From Mytilus californianus (lineage: Eukaryota > Mollusca > Bivalvia > Mytilida > Mytilidae), in contig NW_026262679.1 of NCBI RefSeq assembly GCF_021869535.1, positions 80,597,143 to 80,661,142 on the forward strand: a DNA stretch of 64,000 bases, written 5' to 3'. The position numbers and the translations under genes were made by a program. This document shows, piece by piece, positions 37,284 through 49,202 of this stretch. Within the stretch, counting starts at the first letter, position 1; each line of letters starts with the position of its first letter. The notes under the pieces are model-generated. The model did no database searches. It was not told the origin of the DNA and worked only from the letters and a program-made list of their open reading frames with translations.

Positions 37284-37511
37284 ATAGTGGTAACAATTTG
37301 GAAGAAAATGCAGATTCTACATTAAATGATATCCTTCAAAAATCAAAAGACATTCATGTTGCCATAGAAACATTAGGGGATTTAGATAAACCTGAAAACA
37401 AGATGGCCGATCAGGATGGAACTCAAGGTGACCTTGACAGTGAGAGAAGGGCATCGATTGAGGGAATGGAATATAGCACAAACAATAATATAGAAGCCAA
37501 TGCTGGTTATG
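37284..37511 (+). CDS. ARHGEF28: ARHGEF28/AKAP13-like RhoGEF, coding exon 7
   Basis: Acceptor TGTCTTTCAG ends at 37283 and donor GTGAGT begins at 37512; 228 bases, phase 1 at both ends. The product is polar and acidic (ENADSTLNDILQKSKDIHVA, then DLDSERRASIEGMEYSTNNN) and is likely a disordered linker like the long variable region between the N-terminal module and the zinc finger in this family. Segment ERRASIE has the R-R-x-S form of a basophilic (PKA-type) phosphorylation site; that is a motif match only. The exon is assigned by phase, donor and acceptor quality and lack of stops, not by direct homology. Confidence 0.72.
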
Positions 37512-37738
37512 GTGAGTATAAATATTTGAAGATTTTAGGGTTAAAAAAATACTAACCATACTATCCTATTTTGTACAAAATATATATTTTATCTAGTAAA
37601 TTAAAATAATAGATATGTGACTTTGGGGGTCATCAGTGAAGATAGAGACTGATGCAATTCAACTGTTGACATCTTTATGGGTAGGAGTGAATAGATTTCA
37701 AATTCAAATAACTTAAAATCAGATTCAGATAAGATGAT

Positions 37739-37985
37739 GATTGATTGATTGATTGTTGGTCTTTAACATCACTTTGAACACTCTTGGCTATAATTTGGCG
37801 GCCAGTTTTATAGGTGCCGGAAGCCAGAGTGCCTGGAGGGAACTATGATCTTTGGCAGCAATCCTAATTAATTAAGATCGGAGTCTAAAACACTTGCTAT
37901 GCTGGGTTCAACCTACAACCTAAATGTTGACAGGCCAATGATTGCTGTAGATGAACTACTTAGACCAATTGGCCGTAGTGGCCCC
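37739..37985 (-). repeat. tRNA-derived SINE, minus orientation
   Basis: On the minus strand: A-box-like 'cggccaattggtctaa' (37963-37978), B-box-like GGTTGAACCC (37904-37913), a body with 'ctccaggcactctggcttcc', and an (ATCA)n tail at 37739-37755. The same body ('ctccaggcactcaggcttcc') occurs in the plus-strand copy at 61588-61842. Confidence 0.8.
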
Positions 37986-39375
37986 TCAGATAAAATGAGA
38001 TATGAGGTATACTTTAATGGATAGTAGTTCAATGACACAAAAATAAACAAAACAGTTCATTTCTTAGAAGTTTGATACTATATATGCTTAAGTCATGTAA
38101 GGTATTTCATTACTCAGAAAGTCTTACAAGCAAAAGTTGCCATAGTTACCTGTTGTTTACATTTCACCTTTATTAGACTGATTCTGGTTTTGTTGTCAAG
38201 ATTTTGTGCATTCTGTGAAACTTAGATTTATTTGCTATCTGACTTAATCTCTTGAAATATTAAAATTCCTGTCCTTATCATTTGAAGTGTGGCACATCAT
38301 TTGATTTCATAAATTATGTAGTACTAAATATAATAATCTTGCAAAAACATCAATGCAGATAAAACCGCAAAATAAATATAAAAAGAATACTAGTATCTCA
38401 ATTGTTTGTAAAACAATTGAAAGGTCTTTCCTGCAAAAGTGATGTTTTTGTAATGTACTCTTTAAGAGCTTTCATTTGATATACGACAAGCATACTTTCT
38501 GAAAATTTTCACTTTTTACACTTAATGACCCCATCCGCCTACATTTTTGATATCGGAAGTATGATATATGTAATCTAGACTTGATTATCTTTCATTTGAT
38601 ATGCGACAACGCCATGTTCTAGAAAGTTTGATTTTGCACTTAATAACCCCATCCAACTAATGTTTTGAGGACGGGAATCTGATATTTGAAATGTACACGG
38701 TAAGACCTTTCATTTGATATACAACAACCTTATCTTAAAAGAAAATTTATTTTTTTGCACTCAATGACCCCAACCAACCCATTTTTTGGGGACGTCAATT
38801 TGATATTTGAAATGTACGCTTTATGGACTTTCATTTGATATGCGACAACCTAACCATCTGAGAAGTTTTAATTTTTTGCACTAAATGACCCCACCCTTCC
38901 CCCTGGGATGAAAAGGGGGTTTTACATTTTCATTTTTGAGTAGAGCTGGTTAAGACCTTCAATTTGATATATCAAATGACCCCATTTGGCAAAGTGCCAT
39001 AAATGATGCAATATCAATTATATAAATAGAACTTATGAAACTTACAAAGTCAATGCAAAACATGAAAATTTCAAATTGATTTTTTGGTTTTTTTTTTCAT
39101 TGAATGTTTTTGGTATTTGGTCAAACATATAACCATGTTAAACTCTTCAATTTCTTATAATTTCAGGTGGTTACCTGTTGTTGATTCAGAAATACATGCC
39201 TCCGCTCGCAAAATTTCAAAGTGCATTATCTCTTAAACGACAACAGGTATCTCAAATTTGTTAAAAGAAAAATGATCTACAGTAAAAGGACAACATTTTA
39301 GAAAAAAAATTGGACATTTCCAAAGTTCATCAAGGTCACAATGAATTATCAAATATATGATGCAATATCAAACTT

Positions 39376-39867
39376 GAGAACCGTAAGTCGTAGAGACATG
39401 GGACTACCACCATTCAACTCAAGACCACTTGAATTCAAATGTCACAAGGTCAAGGTCATAGTACACTCTGAAGGTCAAGGTTAAATTTCATCATGACCTG
39501 ACATTGACCTCAAATTGAAGGCCTTGAATTACTGATCATCTTTGCAGTTTATAGTAGGTTGATATCTGTTACCTTTTAAAAGATATACATATGTTACTAT
39601 AGTTTTAAGAATTATGTTAATGTAACTTTTGAACAGACAGTCGGACATTTTTGAGCTTAATGTATAAAATGTAGAGCTCGTCGAGAGGAACATTTTATAC
39701 ACAGTATGTATGCAGCAAACTCTTATGGTTTTCTTAATATGCAAGCTTGAAATTGCAGCGTAAAGTTTTTTTGCACTCTGTGACCTTTGACCTTGGGTGC
39801 AAATTGAAGGTCACATGAACTTAAGATTATTGGTGTAGGTCCCAAGTCTCTACGACTTAGGGTTCTC
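39376..39867. repeat. Inverted-repeat segment inside array unit 1
   Basis: Left GAGAACCGTAAGTCGTAGAGAC (39376-39397) and right (39846-39867) are complementary with few mismatches. In units 2, 3 and 4 the arms are at 41356/41828, 43361/43833 and 45374/45845. The constant spacing suggests an older terminal-inverted-repeat element captured in the unit before it was amplified. Confidence 0.75.
39781..39794 (+). promoter_or_regulatory. DR1-type nuclear receptor site in array unit 1
   Basis: TGACCTTTGACCTT is the complement of AGGTCA-A-AGGTCA, the classic DR1 element. Equivalent sites are at 41763, 43768 and 45780. Single AGGTCA or TGACCT half sites are also frequent between the inverted arms. Binding is not shown. 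Confidence 0.5.
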
Positions 39868-42800
39868 GAAATACAATTTTTCAAAAATTGTGTATATTTT
39901 TTTAAGAGAAATAACTCCTTATAAGGGTCAATAACAAAATTATTTTATATGTTCATTAACATTGCCATCAGTTCCTGTATATGTTGCCGTTTTCAAATCG
40001 ATTCTATCTCTAATACTTTTTGAGAAAAATGCAAAGGAAAGAAATCGCTTCAAGGGGATATAACTCGCATAGGGGATGATGAAATCCTATGCAGTCACAT
40101 ATGGTAGTACATCATGATGAGATCAACCTATTGTCAAAATAAGGTCATGATATCTTCAAAAACAACGAAGGGGGGGCATGTTGAAAAAATCCAATAAAAG
40201 GGGGATAACTTCTACAGGGGATGATGAAATCCTTAACAGGGTCATGTGGTAATACTTCATGATGATGTCTATCGATGGTCCATATTTGGTCTTGATAACT
40301 TGAACAGAAACGGGGGGAGGGCATTCCCAAAAAAATGTTGGAAGAAAAAAAAGAAAAAAAAAAAAAAAACTAGTATCTCAATTGTTTGTAAAACAATTGA
40401 AAGGTCTTTCCTGTTAAAGTGATGTTTTCGTAATGTACTTTGTACGACCTTTCATTTGATATACGACAAGCATACCTTCTGAAACTTTTCGCATTTTACA
40501 CTTAATGACCCCATCCGCCTTAATTTTCGAGATCGGAAGTATGATATATGTAATGTAGACTTGATGATCTTTCATTTGATATGCGACAATGCCATGTTCT
40601 AGAAAGTTTGATTTTAGCACTTAATAACCCCATCCAACTCATTTTTTGAGGACAGGAATCTGATATTTGAAATGTACACGTTACGACCTTTCATTTGATA
40701 TACAACAACCTTACCTTAAAAGAAAATTTGATTTTTTGCACTCAATGACCCCACCCAACTCATTTTCTGAGGATGTCAATTTGATATTTGAAATGTACGC
40801 TTCATGGACTTTCATTTGATATGCGACAACCTAACCATCTGAGAAGTTTGAATTTTTTGCACTAAATGACCCTACCCTTCCCACTGGAATGAAAAAGGGG
40901 TTTAGAATTTTCATTTTTGAGTAGAGCTTATTAAGACCTTCAATTTGATATATCAAATGACCCCATTTGGCAAAGTGACAAAAATGATGCAATATCAATT
41001 GTATAAATAGAACTTATGAAACTCACAAAGTCAATGCAAAACATGAAAATTTCAAATTGATTTTTTGGGAGTTTTTTTCGTTGAATGTTTTTGGTATTTA
41101 GTCAAACATATAACCATGTTTAACTCTTAACTTTCTGAAAATTTCAGGTGGTTACCTGTTGTTAATTCAGAAATACATGCCTCCGCTCGTAAAATTTCAA
41201 ACTGCATTATCTCTAAAACGACAATAGATATCTCAAATCTGTTAAATGATAAATGATCTGCAGTTAAAGGGCAACATTGTATAAAAATTTGGGACAATTC
41301 CAAAGTTCATCAAGGTCACATGGAATCATCAAATATATGATGCAATACCAAACTTGAAAACCGGAAGTCGTAGATACATGAGACTACCACCATTCAACTC
41401 AGGACCACTTGACCTTTCAAATATCACGAGGTCAAGGTCATAGTACACTTTGAAGGTCAAGGTAAAATTTCATCATGACCTAACATTGACCTCAAACTGA
41501 AGGTCTTAAAATACTGATCATTTTTGCAGTTTATAGTAGGTTGATATCTGTTACCTTTTAAAAGATATGCACACAAAACTATACTTTAAAGAATTATCTC
41601 GTTGTAACTTTTGAACAGACGGTCTGACATTTTTGAGCTTAAAGTATAAAATGTAGAGCTAGTCGAGAGGAACATTTTATACACAGTATGTATGCAGCAA
41701 ACTCTTATAGTTTTCTTAATAAGTAAGCTTGAAATTACAGCGTAATTTTTTTTTGCACTCTGTGACCTTTGACCTTGGGTTCAAATTAAAGGTCACATGA
41801 ATTAAAGATTATTGGTGAAGGTCCCAAGTCTCTACGACTTCCGGTTCCCGAAATAGATTTTTTTTTAAATTGTGTATAATTTTTAAAGGGAAATAACTCC
41901 TTATAAGGGTCAATATCAAAATAATTGTTTATGTTTATTAACAACGCCATTTGTTCTTGTACATGCTGCCATATTCAAATTGATTCTATCTCTAACACTT
42001 TTGAAAAAAAATGCAAATAAAAGAAATTGCTTCAAGGGGATATAACTCTCAAAAGGGAAGATGAAATCCTATGCAGCCTCATATGGTAATACATCATGAT
42101 GAGATCTACCTATTGTCCACATAAAGTCTTGTTATCTTTAAAAACAACGAGGGGGGCCATGTCGAAAAAAACCAATAAAAGGGAGATAACTTCTAAAGGG
42201 GATAATGAAATCCTTAACAGGGTCATCTGGTAATACTTCATGATGAGGTCTACCGATGGTCCATATTTGGTCTTGATAACTTTAACAGAAACGGGGGGAG
42301 GGCATGTTAAAAAAATGTTGGAAGAAAAAAAAGAAAAAAGAAAAAAAGAAAAAGAAAAAGAAAAAGAAAAAACTAGTATCTCAATTGTTTGTAAAACAAT
42401 TGAAAGGTCTTTCCCGTAAAAGTGATGTTTTCGTAATGTACTTTTTACGACCTTTCATTTGATATACGACAAGCATACCTTCTGAAACTTTTCGCTTTTT
42501 ACACTTAATGACCCCATCCACCTAATTTTCTAGATCGGAAGTATGATATATGTAAAGTAGACTTGATGATATTTCATTTGATATGCGACAACGCCATCTT
42601 CTAGAAAGTTTGATTTTTGCATTTAATAACCCCATCCAACTAGTTTTTGGAGAACAGGAATTTGATATATGAAATGTACACGTTATGACCTTTCATTTGA
42701 TATACAACAACCTTATCTTAAAAGAAAATTTATGTTTTTTGAACTCAATGACCCCACCCAACCCATTTTTTGGGGACGTCAACTTGTTATTTGAAATGTA

Positions 42801-45800
42801 CGCTTTATGGACTTTCATTTGATATGCGACAACCTAACCATCTGAGAAGTTTGAATTGTTTGCACTAAATGACCCCACCCTTCCCCCTGGGATGTAAAAG
42901 GGGTTTAACATTTTCATTTTTGAGTAGAGCTCGTTAAGACCTTCAATTTGATATATCAAATGACCCCATTTGGCAAAGTGCCAAAAATGGTGCAATATCA
43001 ATTGTATAAATAGAAATTATGAAACTTACAAAGTAAATGCAAAACATGAAAATTTCAAATTGATTTTTTGGGGTTTTTTTTCATTGAAAGTTTTTGGTAT
43101 TTGATCAAACATATAACCATGTTGAACTCTTTAATTTCTGAAAATTTCAGGCGCAAAGCTGTTGTTCATTTAGAAATACATGCCTCCGCTCGCAAAATTT
43201 CAAACTGCATTATCTCTTAAACGACAACAGATATCTCAAATCTGTCGTAAGAAAAATGATCTGCAGTAAAAGGACAACATTTGAGACATTTTTTTTTGAC
43301 AATTCCGAAGTTCATCAAGGTCACAATGAATTATCAAATATATGATGCAATATCAAACTTGAGAACCGGAAGTCGTAGAGACATACGACTACCACCATTC
43401 AACTCAGGACCACTTGACCTTTCAATTGTCACAAGGTCAAGGTCATAGTACACTCTGAAGGTCAAGATTAAATTTCATCATGGCCTGACATTGACCTCAA
43501 ATTGAAGGTCTTGAATTACTGATCATCTTTCCAGTTTATAGAAGGTTGATATCTGTTACCTTTAAAAAGATATACATATGTTACTATAGTTTTAAGAATT
43601 ATGTTAGTGTAACTTTTGAACAGAAGGTCGGACATTTTTGAGCTTAATGTATAAAATGTAGAGCTCGTCGAGAGGAACATTTTATATACAGTATGTATGC
43701 AGCAAACTCTTATCGTTTTCTTAATATGCAAGCTTGAAATTGCAGCGTAATTTTTTTTTGCACTCGGTGACCTTTGACCTTGGGTGCAAATTGAAGGTCA
43801 CATAAACTTAAGATAATTGGTGTAGGTCTCAAGTCTCTACTACTTCCGGTTCTCGAAATACAATTTTTCAAAAATTGTGTATATTTTTTCAAGAGAAATA
43901 ACTCCTTATAAGGTTCAATAACACAATTATTTTATATGTTCATTAACATTGCCATCTGTTCCTGTACATGTTGCTGTTTTCAAATCGATTCTATCCCTAA
44001 TACTTTTTGAGAAAAATGCAAAAGAAAGAAATTGTTTCAAGGGGATATAACTCGCATAGGGGATGATGAAATCCTATGCAGCCTCATATGGTAGTACATC
44101 ATGATGAGATCTACCTATTGTCCAAATAAGGTCATGATATCTTTAAAAACAACGAGGGGGAACCATGTCGAAAAAATCCAATAAAAGGGAGATAACTTCT
44201 ACAGGGGATGATGAAATCCTTAACAGGGTCATGTGGTAATACTTCAAGATGAGGTCTATCGATGGTCCATATTTGGTCTTGATAACTTCAACAGAAACGG
44301 GGGGAGGGCATTCCCAAAAAAATGTTGGAAGAAAAAAAAGAAAAAAAAAAAAAAAAAAAAAAAGAAAAAGAAAAAAAAAAAAAACTAGTATCTCAATTGT
44401 TTGTAAAACAATTGAAAGGTCTTTCCTGTAAAAGTGATGTTTTCGTAATGTACTTTCTACGACCTTTCGATTGATATACGACAAGCATACCTTCTCAAAC
44501 TTTTCGCTTATTACACTTAATGACCCCATCCGCCTATATTTTCGAAATTGGAAGTATGGTATATGTAATGTAGACTTGATGATCTTTCATTTGATATGCG
44601 ACAGCAACATGTTCTAGAAAGTTTGATTTTTGCACTAAATAACCCCATCCAACTCTTTTTTGGAGGACATGAATTTGATATTTGAAATGTACACGGTCAG
44701 ACTTTTCATTTGATATACAACAGCCTTATCTTAAAAGAAAATTTATTTTTTGCACTCAATGACCCCACCCAACCCATTTTTTGGGGACGTCAATTTGATA
44801 TTTGAAATGTACGCTTTATGGACTTTCATTTGATATGCGACAACCTAACCATCTGAGAAGTTTGTTTTTTTTGCACTAAATGACCCCACCCTTCCAACTG
44901 GGATGAAAAAGTGGTTTGAAATTTTCATTTTTGAGTACAGCTCATTTAGGCGTTCAATTTGATAAACATAATGACTGAATTTGGCAAAGTGCCAAAAATG
45001 ATGCAACATCAATTATATAAATATAACTTATGAAACTTACAAAGTCAATGTAAAAGATGAAAATTTCAAATTGACTTTTTTTTTAAAAGTTTTTCATTGA
45101 AAGTTTTTGGTAATTTGTCAACCATATAGACATGTTAAATTCTTCAATTTCTGAAAATTTCAGGTGGAAAGCTGCTGTTGATTCAGAAATACATGCCTCC
45201 GCTTGCAAAATTTCAAACTGCATTATCTCTTAAACGACAATAGATATCTCAAATCTGTTAAATGATAAATGATCTGCATTTAAAGGACAACATTGTATAA
45301 AAAAAATTGGGACAATTCCGAAGTTCATCAAGGTCACAATGAATCATCAAATATATGATGCAATACCAAACTTGAGAACCGGAAGTCGTAGAACCATGGG
45401 ACTACCACCATTCAACTCAGGACCACTTGACCTTTCAAATTTCACAAGGTCAGGGTCATAGTACACTTTGAAGGTCAAGGTAAAATTTCATCATGACCTG
45501 ACATTGACCTCAAATTGAAGGTCTTAAAATACTGATCATTTTTGCGGTTCATAGTAGGTTGATATCTGTTACCTTTTAAAAGATATACACACAAAACTAT
45601 ATTTAAAGAATTATCTCGTCGTAACTTTTGAACAGACGGTCGGACATTTTTGAGCTTAATGTATAAAATGTAGAGCTCGTCGAGAGGAACATTTTATACA
45701 CAGTATGTATGCAGCAAACTCTTATCGTTTTCTTAATATGTAAGCTTGAAATTGCAGCGTAAATTTTTTTTGCACTCGTTGACCTTTGACCTTAGGTGCA

Positions 45801-46411
45801 AATTGAAGGTCACATGAACTTAAGATTATTGGTGTAGGTCCCAAGTCTCTACGACTTCCGGTTCTCGAAATACAATTTTTCAAAAATTGTGTATATTTTT
45901 TCAAGAGGAATAACTCCTTATAAGGGTCAATAACAACATTATTTTATATGTTCATTAATATTGCCATCTGTTCCTGTACATGTTGCTGTTTTCAAATCGA
46001 TTCTATCCCTAATACTTTTTGAGAAAAATGCAAAGGAAAGAAATTGCTTCAAGGGGATATAACTCTCATAGGGGATGATGAAATCCTACGCAGCCTCATA
46101 GGGTAGTACATCATGATGAGATCTACCTATTGTCCACATAAGGTCATAATATCTTTAAAAACAACGAGGGGAGGCAATGTCGAAAAAATCCAATAAAAGG
46201 GAGATAACTTCTACAGGGGATGATGAAATCCTTAACAGGGTCATGTGGTAATACTTCATGATGAGGTCTATCGATGGTCTATATTTGGTCTTGATAACTT
46301 TAATAGAAACGGGGGGAGGGCATTCCCAAAAAAATGTTGGAAGAAAAAAAAGAAAAAAAAAAAAAAAAAAAAAAAGAAAAAGAAAAAAAAAAAAAAAAAG
46401 AAAAAAAAAAA

Positions 46412-46613
46412 ACATTAGAAAAACAATAAGGTCTTTCCTAACGGAGTGGAAAGACCTTAAAAAGAAAAAAAAAAAACATTAGAAAAACAATAAGGTCTTT
46501 CCTAACGGAGTGGAAAGACCTTAAAAAAAAAGAAAAAGAAAAAAAAAAAAAAAAGAAAAAAAAAAAACATTAGAAAAACAATAAGGTCTTTCCTAACGGA
46601 GTGGAAAGACCTT
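46412..46613 (+). repeat. Three short hairpin units closing the array
   Basis: Three near-identical copies of 'cattagaaaaacaataagg' leading into hairpin AAGGTCTTTCC/GGAAAGACCTT with loop TAACGGAGT (stems begin 46428, 46492 and 46583). They are separated by A-rich tracts. The left arm is the same word that opens every 2-kb unit, so these look like miniature forms with the other end of the element. Confidence 0.85.
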
Positions 46614-49202
46614 AATTAATGCAGTTAAAACGACAATCTAAATGTATAATAAATAGGAATGCAGCAATCGTAAAATGTTAGAACATCATTACATTGACTC
46701 TGATATTGTTTGTTTACTGTGGACGTTGACATCAAACTCTGATTGATTCAGAAATCAGATTGTAGAACAGATGGAGACGAAACTTACAGAATAAATGAGT
46801 TATTGAGTAATTCATTAATGGCGAATAGTTTGGTTGTAATCAATTTCTTATGTTTTTCAGAAGAAAAGGTTAGATAAGCATCTTTAATATAGTTTTAAAA
46901 AAGTTCTAATCCGTACAATGTTAATGCACTATACAGTGCAATATGCCATGTACTTTTTCTGATCTTGCTCTTTCCCCTTTAATGCAAGAGTACACAATGG
47001 GTTTTTTGCCAGAAAATTTTAACCACAAATGTTTGATATAGCACAGGGGGATGTAGTTCAACACATTTTAACCAGAAAGAACAGAATAGCGTTGTAAATA
47101 CTAGTGACTGATGGTTTGTTTGTATATTTTTTTATATGTATATAAGGAATTAAAAGTGCAGATGATTAGAATTACAGATTTTATCTTGAAGATATTCTGA
47201 TTTATACCTGTCCAAATATTTGTACATGTCATGTACTTTTTCTGGTCTTGCTCTTTCCCGCTTCAATGGAATTCCTATTTATTATACATTTAGTTTGTAG
47301 TTTTATCTGCATTAATATTCTTTTTATATTTATTTTGCGGTTTTATCTGCATCAATGTTTTTGCAAGATTATTATATCTAGTACTACATAATTTATAAAA
47401 TCCATCAATGTGCCACACTTCATATTACACCTAAAAGAAAGGGCCTTGTTATTGCCTTTATTTACCTAGGCAATCTTTATATGTTACTGTCTAATAGGCA
47501 CTTATGTCCCAGGAGCCTGTTATTCAGTGGTTGTTGTTTCTTGCTGTATATCATATTTGTTTTACGTTTATTGTTTTGTACATAAATCAGGCTGTTAGTT
47601 TTCTTGTTTGAATTGTTTTACATTTATCATTTTGGGGCCTTTTATAGCTTAGTATGTGGTATGGGTTTTACTCATTGATAACGTCTCTGTTATTTGGTCT
47701 CTGGTCTCTGGTGGAGAGTTGTCTCATTGGCATCATACCACATCTTCTTATTTTTATAGTGTACAGTTGTCCCTGGATGGATGCTTGTTTGCTTAATGTC
47801 ATAGCTCATGTTTTCTTTGATTGTAAAATCTTACAATTTCTAATGTTAAGGAACTAGATTTATTTCATGGGTTGGTAGCAGCTATGTCATGTATTCTCAG
47901 TCCATTTTCCAACATTGTATTTCACAGAGGTAGAATATTGTTTTTATCCTGTAGATCCATATATTTGTTAGTGTGTCAAAAAATTTGTCTACATAAAATC
48001 TACTACATTTAAAATTTGGGAACATTGCCACATGATTTTTTTAATGGGATGCTTTCTAAAATTTGTAGGGAGAATGCTGTCAGATTGAAATGAAACAATA
48101 ATAGATTTATTTTACACATGGAATAGTTATGCATCACCTGTTTTATTAATTGATTTATTATAATATTTGGGGTTTTCCAAAGCATAGCCAGTTTGAACAG
48201 TCAGAGATTTTACATATTGCCTTATATAATTATTAAAAAAAACTCCTAAAAAGAATGATTGAGGGATTTGAAACCTTAAAATTAGGTTCTATGAAACATT
48301 TTTATATTGGCAGTCCTGATTTAAAGATAACCTCAATTTAGGTAAAATGCTGCATTTCAAACAACAAAGTAAACTGGTTTTGTCTGGTCTTAGTTCCTGT
48401 CTGATCAGATTATATATCTTTTTTTTTTTTTTTTATACATGGATATTTTCATCAAACTTGCTTACTCTGATCATCTCTATCAATATCTTTTCTGTTTGAA
48501 ACATTTATGAACAAAAGAATCATCATTTATGTAGACTTGTTATCTTTTATCAGCAAAAGTTTCTGATTTTGGCAATTAAACTACACTGATTGAAAATTTT
48601 TCTATACTGTAGACACTGATATTTATGTTCATGTGATAGAAATATTTTGATTTCTTTGAATATAGAGGGAGAGTGTAGCTATAGGGGTAAATCCATGGTA
48701 AATATTAAATTAGTTTGTTAGAGACAACATAAAATGAAATTTGTTATGTATCACCTGTATGTTAGGGAGTAACCAGACCTAAGATTGATCAGAGCCCCAT
48801 TGTATCTTTTAAATACAAATTCCATACACCTCTTATCTTATCAGGTTTACCTAGCGTACTTAAACTTGCAATGAACTTCAAACCGGAGGATTTCCATATT
48901 TACACCAAGATGTCATTAATTGTAATTGAATATCCTGCATTTATCATGTCTTTCCTTTATAACTAAAGGTCAAATTGCTGAAAGACCCCCTCCTAAATCA
49001 TTGAAATCTATCATTTTGATATTATCTTGGTGTAAATTAGATACACTCAATCTTGCTAACGCCCTCATGAATGTATCTATAACATTTTATTGGTTTATAT
49101 AATATCACATGCAGGAACATCTTTTTGAAAGAGAGACGGTTTTATTTAGAAAGATATGAAAGTATTGAGTTATTGTGAGGATATTGTGAAAAGTAGAGAA
49201 CG
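46614..49202. other. Intron 7 stretch before the nested gene
   Basis: AT-rich. A copy of the mussel dispersed repeat is at 47630-47757 ('ggagagttgtctcattggca'). 47273-47420 repeats words also seen at 38330-38370 ('gcaaaaacatcaatgcag' complement). A promoter for the nested gene should be here; I see TATATAAT at about 49096 but cannot support it further. Confidence 0.4.

Larger units (their letters stand above)
38391..46411 (+). repeat. Tandem array of four 2.0-kb units
   Basis: Units start at 38391, 40371, 42374 and 44386, each with TAGTATCTCAATTG, the palindrome TCAATTGTTTGTAAAACAATTGA split here as TCAATTGTTT and AAACAATTGA, then AAGGTCTTTCC. Each unit holds about five 118-bp subrepeats ('ttcatttgatatgcgacaac'), a pair of long inverted repeats about 490 bp apart, direct repeats around 'gggagataacttctacaggg', and an A-rich tail with scattered G (for example 46341-46411). 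Unit lengths are about 1980, 2003, 2012 and 2026. No unit encodes a protein; ORFs seen in the tails are poly-Lys or poly-Phe readings. It fills 8 kb of RhoGEF intron 7. Confidence 0.88.

Noticed and set aside
38391-46411. Helitron interpretation of the 2-kb units (CTAG before each TATCTC start)
   Set aside because: The hairpin expected about ten bases before CTRR is absent and the A-rich tail sits there instead; the evidence is too thin to call it.
44143-46482. Poly-Phe and poly-Lys ORFs at the ends of the array units
   Set aside because: Readings of the A/G-rich tails.
46765-46800. Possible second hammerhead core (GACGAAACTT)
   Set aside because: No CTGATGA part or pairing stems nearby.
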